From assembly GCF_023284045.1 (NCBI RefSeq), contig NZ_JAKIKQ010000016.1, positions 49,639 to 113,638 of the forward strand: 64,000 nt of DNA, read 5' to 3'. Numbering within the stretch: the first letter of the stretch is position 1; the number at the start of each line of letters is the position of its first letter. Made by a program: the position numbers and the translations under genes. Positions 8,563 to 16,742 of the stretch are shown in pieces. The DNA comes from Shewanella kaireitica (GTDB lineage Bacteria > Pseudomonadota > Gammaproteobacteria > Enterobacterales > Shewanellaceae). The notes beneath the pieces are model-generated. The model searched no databases and had not been told where the DNA came from. It saw nothing but the letters and a program-made list of their open reading frames with translations.

Positions 8563-8847
8563 ATGAAATCTTCAACAACAGCACTGGGTGTAACGGTTGC
8601 CGGTATTTTAGCGGCGAGTTTATCTTTAGGTGCACAAGCGGTGCCCGATCAACCGAAAGAGTGGGAGAAATGCGCTGGTATTGCTAAAGCCGGTGCTAAC
8701 GATTGCGGCGCATTAGATGGCAGTCATGGCTGCGCCGGACAAGCAAAAGCTGACAACCTTCCCACCGAGTGGGTCTATGTCCCGGCAGGTACTTGCGACA
8801 AAATTACAGGTGGTGAAGTTAAAGCGGTTAAACCGGCTAAAAGCTAA
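8563..8847 (+). CDS. bufA1: Bufferin-type RiPP precursor BufA1 (DUF2282)
   Basis: 94 residues. A Sec signal peptide (cleavage near AQA/VP at residue 26) is followed by a short mature part with four cysteines at 37, 48, 57 and 78 in the contexts WEKCAGIAKAG, NDCGAL, GCAGQAK and AGTCDKI. This pattern and the NLPTEWVYVP segment match DUF2282, the precursor family of bufferins: exported peptides whose cysteines are turned into thiooxazoles by an MNIO enzyme and which bind copper. The start at ATG 8563 has AAGGA nine bases upstream; an in-frame ATG at 8533 would break the signal peptide. Its stop overlaps the bufB start (TAATG). Confidence 0.88.
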   Translation: MKSSTTALGVTVAGILAASLSLGAQAVPDQPKEWEKCAGIAKAGANDCGALDGSHGCAGQAKADNLPTEWVYVPAGTCDKITGGEVKAVKPAKS

Positions 8848-9701
8848 TGCCTAATTCTGGCATAGCTGGCGCAGGTATTGGCCTGCGCACTCCCCATGTG
8901 CAGCAAATATTGGCTGACGAAAGTCTTGAAATCCCTTGGCTAGAGGTGTTGGCTGATAACTGGCTGGTGGAAGGTGGACTAAATCAACATCTGCTTATGT
9001 GCATTAGTGAGCGATTTCCGCTGGTGTTTCATAGCGTAGGCCTGTCTCTCGGTGGTACCAACACACTGGATGCTGATTACCTCAACAAGATCAAATCTCT
9101 CAAGCAAGCTTGTGGTGGCCATTGGTATTCCGAACATGCAAGTTTCTCCGGTAACAACGACTTTAAAGTCGCAGATCTGTTGCCGCTGCCCTATACAGAC
9201 GAAGCTGTCATGCATATCAGTAGACGGATTCAGCAAACCCAAGACCTATTGGGCGAAAGAATGTTGCTGGAAAATGTGTCTACCTATATGAGTTGCAAAC
9301 ATAATGAATTGAGTGAGGGGGAGTTTATTGCTGCGATTGCTGAAGAAGCTGACTGTTACCTGTTGCTGGATATCAATAATGCTTTTGTCACTAGTGTGAA
9401 TCTCAACCAGCAGTTACAAGACTTTTTGGATGACGTACCTGCAAAGCGGGTAAAGCAGATCCATTTGGCGGGCTTTCATCAAAAAGATGATTACCTGCTG
9501 GATGCCCATAACCATCCTGTCGATCCGCAAGTTTGGCAGGCTTATCAAAATTACATTCAGCTCAATGGCAATATTCCCACCATGATTGAGTGGGACAGTG
9601 AAATACCTACACTGGATCGGCTGTTACAGGAACGGCAGATTGCCGCCGATATGCTGCAGTTTAATGCTAAGTCTGCTGCAGGAGTTGGTCGATGCGCTTA
9701 G
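8847..9701 (+). CDS. bufB: MNIO-family (DUF692) bufferin-modifying oxidase BufB
   Basis: 284 residues, a TIM-barrel DUF692 protein. Landmarks: GAGIGLRTPH, LEVLADNW, FHSVGLSLGG, HWYSEHASF, PLPYT, MLLENVSTYMS, LLLDINNAFV, KQIHLAGFH and LDAHNHPVDPQVW. The His, Glu, Asp and Asn in these segments are the expected ligands of the multi-iron site. The family includes MbnB (methanobactin) and BufB; in bufferin systems it oxidises precursor cysteines before export. The start overlaps the bufA1 stop by one base and the end overlaps bufC by ten, so translation is coupled. The segment IHLAGFHQ has a Phe where many members have His directly after Gly. Confidence 0.92.
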   Translation: MPNSGIAGAGIGLRTPHVQQILADESLEIPWLEVLADNWLVEGGLNQHLLMCISERFPLVFHSVGLSLGGTNTLDADYLNKIKSLKQACGGHWYSEHASFSGNNDFKVADLLPLPYTDEAVMHISRRIQQTQDLLGERMLLENVSTYMSCKHNELSEGEFIAAIAEEADCYLLLDINNAFVTSVNLNQQLQDFLDDVPAKRVKQIHLAGFHQKDDYLLDAHNHPVDPQVWQAYQNYIQLNGNIPTMIEWDSEIPTLDRLLQERQIAADMLQFNAKSAAGVGRCA

Positions 9702-10483
9702 CAGATTGGCAAGGAGCATTTATTCAAGCGTTGCAGGCTAATGGCGATGAGCGGGAATTATTGGCGATGGTCAACCAGCGCGAGCAGTCTCGGTTAAAAG
9801 TTTATCAAAACAATGCCTTTCAGGCACTGCTAAGTAGCCTGCAAAGTAGCTTTCCTGTATGCCAGACGGTAGTAGGAGAGCGCTGTTTTGAGCAGCTAGC
9901 ACTGCAATATTGCAACTGTTATCCGTTGAAGGATGCCAACTTAAACCATTATGGTGCACAGTTTCCTAGGTTACTTGGCGATGAGGTTATGCAACATCAA
10001 GCATTTATCGGGCTTGAGTATCTACCTGAGCTAGCAATGCTTGAGTGGGCGTTAAAGCAGGGCTATTACGTGCAAGATCGTAGTAACTATATGCAACAGC
10101 CACAAGTGCATGAGCTGGAGCAAATGGCGCGGCTTACTGAATCTCTGCAGCAACAAGTAGTGCTGCTACTGCAACCTGATATTGAGCTGCTTAGTTGTCA
10201 CTATCCGGTGCAACAAGTCTGGTTAAAGCATCAAGCCACAACAGAGCAAAGCCACACGGTTAGTTGCGATAGCGCAACAAACTATCTGCTGATCTTTCGG
10301 GACTGCTTTAAGGTGAACTTTAGGCAAATATCAGCGCCGCAAGCTCAGCTAATACTGGCTATACGGCAGAGTTTGTCGCTCGAGCAATTAGCTAACGCAG
10401 AGGTGGATTTGAGTGAATTACCTCAGCTTATTAAACTGGGCTGGATTGCGGGCTATAAATTGGTGGTAACAGCCGATGGATAG
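9692..10483 (+). CDS. bufC: BufC/HvfC-type partner protein (DUF2063)
   Basis: 263 residues. The N-terminal half (LADWQGAFIQALQ, RLKVYQNNAFQALLSSLQSSFPVCQTVVGERCFEQLALQYC, HYGAQFPRLL) is a clear DUF2063 domain; the rest (to the LPQLIKLGWIAGY end) is a looser second domain that binds or presents the precursor in related systems. It works with BufB as recognition partner. Starts inside the last codons of bufB and overlaps the sigma gene by eight bases at its end. Confidence 0.88.
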   Translation: MRLADWQGAFIQALQANGDERELLAMVNQREQSRLKVYQNNAFQALLSSLQSSFPVCQTVVGERCFEQLALQYCNCYPLKDANLNHYGAQFPRLLGDEVMQHQAFIGLEYLPELAMLEWALKQGYYVQDRSNYMQQPQVHELEQMARLTESLQQQVVLLLQPDIELLSCHYPVQQVWLKHQATTEQSHTVSCDSATNYLLIFRDCFKVNFRQISAPQAQLILAIRQSLSLEQLANAEVDLSELPQLIKLGWIAGYKLVVTADG

Positions 10484-10964
10484 AGAGTTACTGCAGAGTC
10501 TATATCGCTATTGTTTATGTCTTACTCGACATGTACCCGCAGCGGAAGATCTGCTGCAAACAGCGATAGAGCGTTGGTTAAGCAGCACTGCTAAGCCTCA
10601 ATATCCAAAAGCCTACCTACGCACTATTATCCGTAATCAATTTATTGATGATTGCAGACGCTTAAAGCGGATCGATTTTGACCCAATAGATGAGCATGCT
10701 CCTGCACTTTTAGATGAAGCTTGTATGGAACAGGTCGCGCTGCAGCATGACTTAATCGAGTATCTATTCTCTCAGCTCAATGCCGCCGAAAGGGAGGTAC
10801 TGTATCTGTGGGCGGTTGAAGGCTTTAGCGCCGCAGAGATCGCAAATGACTTGGGTCAACCTCGAGGAAGCATCTTGTCGAGGCTACATAGGATTAAAAT
10901 TAAGGCGGTTGAGATTATGCAAAATGAAACCACCACAGCACAAAGTAACGGTCAGGGGAGCTAG
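10476..10964 (+). CDS. ECF-type RNA polymerase sigma factor
   Basis: 162 residues with the two domains of an extracytoplasmic-function sigma factor: region 2 (RYCLCLTRHVPAAEDLLQ, then AYLRTIIRNQFIDDCRRLKR) and region 4 (LNAAEREVLYLWAVEGFSAAEIANDLGQP, then SILSRLHRIKIKA). It overlaps bufC by eight bases, so it belongs to the bufferin operon and probably directs its transcription. Some bufferin operons, such as that of Caulobacter, are known to be under an ECF sigma factor (SigF). The promoter it recognises could not be fixed by eye. Confidence 0.9.
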   Translation: MDRELLQSLYRYCLCLTRHVPAAEDLLQTAIERWLSSTAKPQYPKAYLRTIIRNQFIDDCRRLKRIDFDPIDEHAPALLDEACMEQVALQHDLIEYLFSQLNAAEREVLYLWAVEGFSAAEIANDLGQPRGSILSRLHRIKIKAVEIMQNETTTAQSNGQGS

Positions 10965-10971
10965 TAATACG

Positions 10972-11736
10972 ATGAGTAATAAACACGATGCCACTGACAG
11001 CAATTTTAGAGAGTCGGTGAAGCAATATATTGAATCCCAACAACTGTCAGAAGATGGCTTAGCACGCATGGAGGCGCTATTTTCTGCTGAAGAACTGGCC
11101 GACAAAGAGAAGTTCAGTGAAGGCTTGTTTCGGCAAGAGCCTGTTCACCTTAATGAACCCCACTTTAAGGCTGCAAGTCACTTGAATCGCGCCAGCAAAT
11201 CCCGTAAACCTTTAGTTAGAATGATCTATGCACTTGCTGCTAGTATTTTTGTGCTGGTGGTAGCATTTCAGCTGTACTCGTATACCCAGATGCAGCAGCT
11301 ATTTAATGGTGCATCAAATAGTGTTGTTATGACGAGTATGAGCTGGAAAATTGCCGATGAAGTGGCGCGTAATCATGTAAAGATGAAGCCACTAGAGGTG
11401 CAAACTGAGCAATTAAGCCAGCTTAGAGAATACTTTACACAACTAGACTTCACTCCAGTTAGCTCAAGTTTTCTCGCTAATACCAACAATGGCGATAGTA
11501 AAATGCTTGGCGGCCGTTATTGCTCAATTCAGGGATTAACTGCCGCGCAAATTCGATTTAGTCAAAAAGATAAGCAACCGATCACTCTATACGAAGTGCA
11601 ATATGACTCAAACCTCTATGGTGAACAGCCAATATTAGAGCGTGGAGATAAGCCGACTAAACTGGTGGTTCGCGGCGTTGCCGTATCCATCTGGGTTGAA
11701 AAAGGACTGTTAATGGCAATAGCCCGATCAGACTAG
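10972..11736 (+). CDS. Putative membrane anti-sigma factor
   Basis: 254 residues: a charged cytoplasmic part (1-83), one membrane helix (about 84-105, MIYALAASIFVLVVAFQLYS) and a periplasmic domain of about 150 residues with one Cys (GGRYCSIQGLTAAQIRF). This layout, seven bases after an ECF sigma gene, fits an anti-sigma factor. No HxxxCxxC zinc anti-sigma motif is visible. The start is ATG 10972 with AGGGGAG upstream; longer readings begin inside the sigma gene in another frame. The periplasmic domain is a plausible sensor of metal or redox state, but that is inference. Confidence 0.65.
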   Translation: MSNKHDATDSNFRESVKQYIESQQLSEDGLARMEALFSAEELADKEKFSEGLFRQEPVHLNEPHFKAASHLNRASKSRKPLVRMIYALAASIFVLVVAFQLYSYTQMQQLFNGASNSVVMTSMSWKIADEVARNHVKMKPLEVQTEQLSQLREYFTQLDFTPVSSSFLANTNNGDSKMLGGRYCSIQGLTAAQIRFSQKDKQPITLYEVQYDSNLYGEQPILERGDKPTKLVVRGVAVSIWVEKGLLMAIARSD

Positions 11737-11763
11737 TAGGGGGAGATTTTTACAATAAGTCGT

Positions 11764-12345
11764 TTAGATCGACATGAGCTTGTGTTTGTTAAATAGCGTC
11801 CATTGATCCACCTTTTCACCATTAGGTAAAGTGCAACTGCCATCTGCAAGATCGACCGTGCCGCCTATTTCTAAGCAATATTGCGCTGCTGGGTTCGGAG
11901 TTTTTTGCATTTCAGTGACGTCAGGAGCTTGTTTGTGACCATGCTCGAATAACTGCCACTGTTCGATGGCTTCACCGCTGGGGAGGGTACATATTCCGCT
12001 GGCTAAATCGAGCTGCCCTTGTAAAGAGATGCAATACTCTGATGCTGGGTTCGCTTTGCCCACAAAGGCGGGTTTACGTTGAACAACAGATTCATCAGTT
12101 TGCTGGGATTGCCTATAGAGTTGCCACTCTTCAATACGCTGCCCATTAGGCAAAGTGCAGTAACCGACTTGCCCGTTAGCTTGAGTTTCTATTTCAAGGG
12201 TTCCACCTTGCTCTATGCAGTAGCTTGAGGCTGGGTTGGCCATGCTCACAGGTTGTGGAGTCGTTTGTACAGTTGGTTGAGAATCGCAGGCTGTGAGTAA
12301 TAAAGTGCAGCTAGCAACCAGACTAATTAAGGCTGATATTTTCAT
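11764..12345 (-). CDS. Lipoprotein with three DUF333 repeats
   Basis: About 193 residues. The lipoprotein signal ends in LLTAC (Asp follows the Cys, which in E. coli would favour inner-membrane retention). Three copies of a unit of about 45 residues follow, each of the form NPAxxYCxxxGGxxx...CTLPNGxxxxxWxLF, the DUF333 pattern; each has two cysteines. The start at ATG 12345 gives a proper signal peptide; the open frame runs 14 codons further up. It converges on the anti-sigma gene with only 27 bases between. Function unknown; the paired cysteines suggest disulfide-stabilised repeats in the periplasm. Confidence 0.8.
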   Translation of the reverse strand: MKISALISLVASCTLLLTACDSQPTVQTTPQPVSMANPASSYCIEQGGTLEIETQANGQVGYCTLPNGQRIEEWQLYRQSQQTDESVVQRKPAFVGKANPASEYCISLQGQLDLASGICTLPSGEAIEQWQLFEHGHKQAPDVTEMQKTPNPAAQYCLEIGGTVDLADGSCTLPNGEKVDQWTLFNKHKLMSI

Positions 12346-12474
12346 GAATAGCTCTCGTTTGGCGTTATATGGATTACTAACGGCCATTACACCGAAAAGG
12401 GTTATTCAATCACTATAGCTAAATAAAAGTATTTCTGTGGAAAATGGAACGGTGTGCTTTAACGTCAACCATTG

Positions 12475-13662
12475 TTAAACACACACCTGATTACGACCTT
12501 TTTTCTTGGCGCGATACAAAGCTTGATCGGCCTTTTTCAGGGTTTGTTCGAAAGTCTCACCGTGTTGATGTTCTGACACTCCAATCGAGATGGTGACATT
12601 GACGGTTTTGCGCTGGGTTTGTGCCTTGCCTCGTTTAGCTTTAGTTTGCAGTTTACGCTGCTCATTACGCAGTGTTATGTCGTAGTCCTCAATTATCTCT
12701 CGCACCTCTTCAAGGAAGTGCAAAATTGATGAAGTATCTTTGCGAGAAAAGACGATGGTGAACTCTTCACCGCCATAACGGAAGGCTTTGCCGCCCCCTC
12801 TTACTTGGGAGATCTTACTGGCGACTAATTTAAGCACTTGGTCACCAACATCATGGCCATAGGTATCATTAAACTTTTTAAAGTGATCGATATCGAGCAT
12901 GGCTACGCTGTATTTTCGTCCTAGCGACAACACTAAGTTATAAAGGGCGCGACGAGAAGCAAGACCTGTCAGTTCATCGCGATAGGCAAGAAAATAGGAG
13001 TCCGTTAACACTGTGAGGATATATACAATGGCTAAGGCTGTTATCGATACAGAAACGGATAGCAGCTCTGGCATTAGCGAGTGTATAGCCCATAGTGCTA
13101 AGGTGATAAAAATGGCGGTGTTAACCAAATTGGCCTGCCAAATACCTCGTACAAAAACCAACATCGCTCCAAGATAGAAGGGAGCGAGGGTTCGTATCTC
13201 CATCGTTATCATACTGGGTAAGTAATTATCGATAGCACTCTTATATTGAGTATTGCCCCATATCCAAGCAAAAGCGGCTGCAAAGCTGAGCAAAACCCCT
13301 AAAACCCTAACGACACCATGAGCAGAAAGTAGCCCTCTGTCTTTAATAAACGCAAACCAAGTCACGGTAAAAATACCTGCAAGAAAGATCTGTTGTGGAT
13401 ATCTATCAAATAAGGTTGTAGGTGAGCCTTGGTCTAGAAAATAGCAATAGGCCAGTAACAGTAGCGCAAGATATGCTAGGCGACTGCGGTTAAATTGCAG
13501 CGCAATAATCACCACCACTGGTAGCAACCAAAACGGTAGTTGTTCAATCACGCTGTGCCACGTTTGCAGCTTGGGTAGAGAATACTGAGTGACAGCTAAA
13601 AGCAAGCTGGTGAAAAAAAGAGGTAAGAAAAAATAGCGGCAGCGATGATAAAAAGCGGACAA
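12475..13662 (-). CDS. Membrane diguanylate cyclase (GGEEF)
   Basis: About 395 residues. Seven or eight membrane helices fill residues 1-225, then a GGDEF domain: YRDELTGLASRRALYNLV, MLDIDHFKKFNDTYGHDVGD, FRYGGEEFTIVF and VTISIGVSEHQ. The GGEEF signature is an active form that makes cyclic di-GMP from two GTP. The allosteric inhibitory site normally reading RxxD nine residues before the signature is RGGG here, so product inhibition is probably lost. Start at TTG 13662, six bases after GAGG; another in-frame TTG lies four codons earlier, upstream of that ribosome site. The membrane part resembles no sensor I can name. Confidence 0.88.
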   Translation of the reverse strand: MSAFYHRCRYFFLPLFFTSLLLAVTQYSLPKLQTWHSVIEQLPFWLLPVVVIIALQFNRSRLAYLALLLLAYCYFLDQGSPTTLFDRYPQQIFLAGIFTVTWFAFIKDRGLLSAHGVVRVLGVLLSFAAAFAWIWGNTQYKSAIDNYLPSMITMEIRTLAPFYLGAMLVFVRGIWQANLVNTAIFITLALWAIHSLMPELLSVSVSITALAIVYILTVLTDSYFLAYRDELTGLASRRALYNLVLSLGRKYSVAMLDIDHFKKFNDTYGHDVGDQVLKLVASKISQVRGGGKAFRYGGEEFTIVFSRKDTSSILHFLEEVREIIEDYDITLRNEQRKLQTKAKRGKAQTQRKTVNVTISIGVSEHQHGETFEQTLKKADQALYRAKKKGRNQVCV

Positions 13663-13834
13663 GGTTAACCTCAATATAAACGTATGTTTAACTACAACTC
13701 GGGTATTTACCTTTTGTAAGTCGACATTTCTAACAAAAGATAAAGTCTTTCACATCGACAAATTGGTAAAAAGATCATGCTGACAACTCTATAGGTTACA
13801 GAGATAGATAAAAGGTCAACCTTAAGTGGATATT

Positions 13835-14261
13835 ATACCAATTGCATTAAGTATTTGGCCAGTTCAGAACCCCTCTGTCTTTTCAATTCAAAGCGCATCG
13901 GTAAAGAAATGGTTATTCCCTTTTAAGCCAATGCAAAGCAGAAGTGGAAAGACTGAGGGGCTCACATAGTGCGGCTGAGGTTAAACAAATTGGCAAACAC
14001 TGTATGCTTCGCTATGGGATTTGGATATACGACTAAATGGTCTATTTTGTTCCATACAAAATAAGACATTCCAGCCCTCCTTGGCGGTCAGATTTAGGAG
14101 GTACGAGACCAAGGATGGTCGAAGGTAGAATAATGCAGGAGCAATTATCGAGAGCGAAGCAGGATGCCAGAGCCGAGAATAACTATTAGCTCAAATCTCG
14201 CTACTTGCCTACAGCGTTTTGAATTCCCGCTGAATGGTCAAACTTTTAATGCAATTGGTAT
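13835..14261. repeat. 427-bp MITE-like element with inverted-repeat ends
   Basis: The left end ATACCAATTGCATTAA (13835-13850) and the right end TTAATGCAATTGGTAT (14246-14261) are exact inverted repeats of 16 bp. The match continues imperfectly inward (GTATTTGGCCAGTTCAG against the complement of TGAATGGTCAAACTT). Near the left end CCCCTCTGTCTTTTC is mirrored by GGAAAGACTGAGGGG, making a second nested stem. No open frame of useful length lies inside. This looks like a non-autonomous mobile or dispersed repeat; only one copy is in the window. Confidence 0.65.
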
Positions 14262-14336
14262 TACATAACAATGATTGGGTCTGTCACGACTATTTCATCG
14301 TCACTATTACGGGGTCATTCGAGGCCGTAGACATAG

Positions 14337-14366
14337 AAGAGACCCAGTTAGTAACTGGGCTCTTTT
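14337..14366. terminator. Hairpin terminator after the PepSY gene
   Basis: GAGACCCAGTTA and TAACTGGGCTC pair with one mismatch around a single-base centre; T-rich sequence follows on both sides. It lies 19 bases past the stop of the minus-strand gene at 14385. Confidence 0.7.
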
Positions 14367-14384
14367 GGTGATGGCTACATGAAT

Positions 14385-16010
14385 TTAAGGCAACACTTGA
14401 GTGCTACTGTTTTGCTGTGGTTTTAACTCGCTTTGCTGATGAGTTACAGCCCAAATGCTGTCTGGCTCTCCAAAGTAGGCTCTATGGTATGCTTTTTTGG
14501 CTGCGATATAGAAAAGCAGGGCAAAAATAAGTGATATGAGCTCAATGGTTATTGAAGCTATATCTGTAGCTGCCCATATTGCGAGTTGTGGCAGTAGCAG
14601 AGCTATTCCACTGGTTACAGGAATTAATAAACAGCAAAGTGATAACAACCTAAGTAGTGAAATAGCAGCAAGGGCAGCGCCTCTAACAAAGCTGTAAGCT
14701 AATGCAGCAAAAAAGGCAATATAGTAGCAACTGAGGTAGTAACTATTTACCTGCTCGCTTAGTAGATAGAGCCACTTTGTGGCTAGCATAGCGACTGCAA
14801 CACCTAACATCGAGCCTAGACAAACGCCGATAGTGAGAGAGGCCATGATTTTTGTTGCTTTGCGTTGTGCAGCTTGTTTCTGTCTACGTTTTTCAAGCCA
14901 AAGTAAATTACCGCTATAAAATAGAAATGCACCGAGTAAGCCAAGAGAAAAATATATCCAGCGGCCAAAGCTACCTGCGTAATTACCAAAATGAAGTGCG
15001 AATATACTGTTAACGACAGGGCCATATAACCCCTCTTCAACTTGGCTAATGGTATTGTATTGCACCTCCATAGTATATGGATGCATATAGACGAAATCAC
15101 TGTAACCACCACGCATCATGCGTCCGTTAGATTGCAGTTCAACCGCTAAAGAAGGCGAGGTTGAGTTGAGTTTGCTAAATTCCATTGAGGTGATTTGATA
15201 ACCTTCAGCTATTGGCGTGACTTCAGCGATATAGCTATCAATACTGTGCAACTGGCTAACGGAGTACTCAATGGTAGATCGCTCTCTGGGTTCAAATAAG
15301 GGCTTGTCGCCATAAAGAATACTCAAGCCGCCATAAAACAGGTCATGAAAAGCAAATACCACCACTGTCCAGGCGATAATCAAGTGAAAAGGCAAGCTGA
15401 TCACACCCACCAAATTGTGACTATCTAACCAAAAACGATTCACCCCTTTGTGCTGTCTTAGTGCAAATAGATTTTTCACTAGTGTAGGCATTAGCACAAT
15501 AATCCCTGAGATCAGCGCTAGAAAATACAGGACTGCGGCAATACCTAGAATTAGTACGCCGAGATCCTCGTGGCCGATTTTGCCTATGATCCCTGCTGTG
15601 CGGTGTAACTGATCAATTAGCGTACCTAATTCATTGGTACTGCTTGCTTGGCTAACCCAATCGCCATCATCATTAAAGCTGGCATGACGTAAGTGATCAT
15701 CAAGGCGTAAACCTCGTCCGCCTCCCTTTTCATACCACTTAATTGGAGAATCATTGTCGTTAAAACTGATGATAAAACCATCTTTTGCTTTTTCGCTATT
15801 GTTGACTGCAGTTTGAATTAAGCTATCGAGTAACTCTGTAGGGATCTGTTGCAGTGCTTGTGCTGGAGGTGTCGCCCATTGCTCTATTTGAGGTTTGAAC
15901 ATAGTGATGGCGCCAGCAAAAAAGGCGATAAACAATAGCAGACCTGTAGTGATGCCTGTCCATGTGTGAATAGACTGATAGGTTCTTAAAATATCTGGAC
16001 GTATTCTCAT
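14385..16010 (-). CDS. PepSY-associated membrane protein (PiuB type)
   Basis: About 541 residues. The N-terminal RPDILRTYQSIHTWTGITTGLLLF is the standard opening of PepSY_TM proteins; PepSY-like periplasmic parts and at least eight membrane helices follow, including GVISLPFHLIIAWTVVVFAFHD and GSFGRWIYFSLGLLGAFLFYSGNLLWLEKRR. Such proteins accompany siderophore receptors and are thought to reduce or process ferric siderophores at the inner membrane. Start at ATG 16010, whose ATGA overlaps the stop of the DUF3649 gene, with GGTGG five bases upstream; an ATG four codons earlier is less likely. Confidence 0.85.
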   Translation of the reverse strand: MRIRPDILRTYQSIHTWTGITTGLLLFIAFFAGAITMFKPQIEQWATPPAQALQQIPTELLDSLIQTAVNNSEKAKDGFIISFNDNDSPIKWYEKGGGRGLRLDDHLRHASFNDDGDWVSQASSTNELGTLIDQLHRTAGIIGKIGHEDLGVLILGIAAVLYFLALISGIIVLMPTLVKNLFALRQHKGVNRFWLDSHNLVGVISLPFHLIIAWTVVVFAFHDLFYGGLSILYGDKPLFEPRERSTIEYSVSQLHSIDSYIAEVTPIAEGYQITSMEFSKLNSTSPSLAVELQSNGRMMRGGYSDFVYMHPYTMEVQYNTISQVEEGLYGPVVNSIFALHFGNYAGSFGRWIYFSLGLLGAFLFYSGNLLWLEKRRQKQAAQRKATKIMASLTIGVCLGSMLGVAVAMLATKWLYLLSEQVNSYYLSCYYIAFFAALAYSFVRGAALAAISLLRLLSLCCLLIPVTSGIALLLPQLAIWAATDIASITIELISLIFALLFYIAAKKAYHRAYFGEPDSIWAVTHQQSELKPQQNSSTQVLP

Positions 16011-16306
16011 GTGAGCCACCATAAAACTGCAAATAAACTGTACACAACGAGGTTAGCCGACATGAGATAACCAAATGCACTCGTCGCTGTTTTGAACAGA
16101 AAACTAAAGGCTACAACGGGGAGCCAGATAAAACTGACTAGCCACATATTCATTTGCACTTTCATTGGTGCGTCTATTCCTCCTGGGCCAAACCATGCAA
16201 ACATCGCAATGACACCATAGGATAAGCTCAGACCCAAAAGGCTTGCGGTGAGACTTTTTCGCCACCAATGTGGTTGAATTTTTTCCGCTTGGGTTAACCG
16301 TGTCAT
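16007..16306 (-). CDS. DUF3649-like small membrane protein
   Basis: About 99 residues with three membrane helices (SLTASLLGLSLSYGVIAMFAW, MWLVSFIWLPVVAFSFLF, FGYLMSANLVVYSLFAVLWWL). Size, order and position between a DUF3325-like gene and a PepSY gene fit DUF3649, a component of ferric-siderophore uptake loci. Its ATG overlaps the stop of the upstream gene (TGATG) and its stop overlaps the next start, so the three genes form one translationally coupled operon. Confidence 0.65.
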   Translation of the reverse strand: MTRLTQAEKIQPHWWRKSLTASLLGLSLSYGVIAMFAWFGPGGIDAPMKVQMNMWLVSFIWLPVVAFSFLFKTATSAFGYLMSANLVVYSLFAVLWWLT

Positions 16307-16572
16307 CAATGGGGGTCTCTTGACTTATAAAGCGTTGTGAATGGTACGCAAATTAACAGTGCGACTATGGTGAATAGCCAGGTGAAAATCGCTGCAGTTG
16401 TGGTCAGAAGCTGTCCCCAACTTAGTAGTGCAAATAGCAATAAACTAAGCCCCACTAAAATGAGTGGTTTAGGTAAGGCTTGTTGCAGCAACTTCTGATG
16501 CTTGCTGGTGGCGTATATCATTATGACTCCTACTAAAGTCAGAATGAATGCCGTGATTTGAAACATAATCAT
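16306..16572 (-). CDS. DUF3325-like small membrane protein
   Basis: 88 residues with three membrane helices; the pattern of one helix, a short basic stretch with ATSKHQKLL, and two more helices fits DUF3325, regularly found beside DUF3649 and PepSY proteins. The start ATG 16572 has AGGA seven bases upstream. First gene of the operon, divergent from the TonB receptor with a Fur-like dyad in between. Confidence 0.6.
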   Translation of the reverse strand: MIMFQITAFILTLVGVIMIYATSKHQKLLQQALPKPLILVGLSLLLFALLSWGQLLTTTAAIFTWLFTIVALLICVPFTTLYKSRDPH

Positions 16573-16742
16573 CAACTCTTCCTTAAAGGTCAGATTAACG
16601 TTTGTGTCCGATATATCTCAGTAACAGCTGAACAAAATCGCTCTTCGTCTACTGAGGTATGCCTACGAATTCCCAAGAGACAACACAAAATAACGAACAG
16701 GCTTTATTACACAGGTATTAAAATCGTGTAAATGGTAATGTA

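Larger units (their letters stand above)
13675..14384. other. Non-coding stretch holding a palindromic-ended element
   Basis: No convincing coding region on either strand. Most of it is the repeat-like element at 13835-14261; the left 160 bases would carry the upstream region of the diguanylate cyclase gene, and the right end carries a terminator. Confidence 0.7.
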
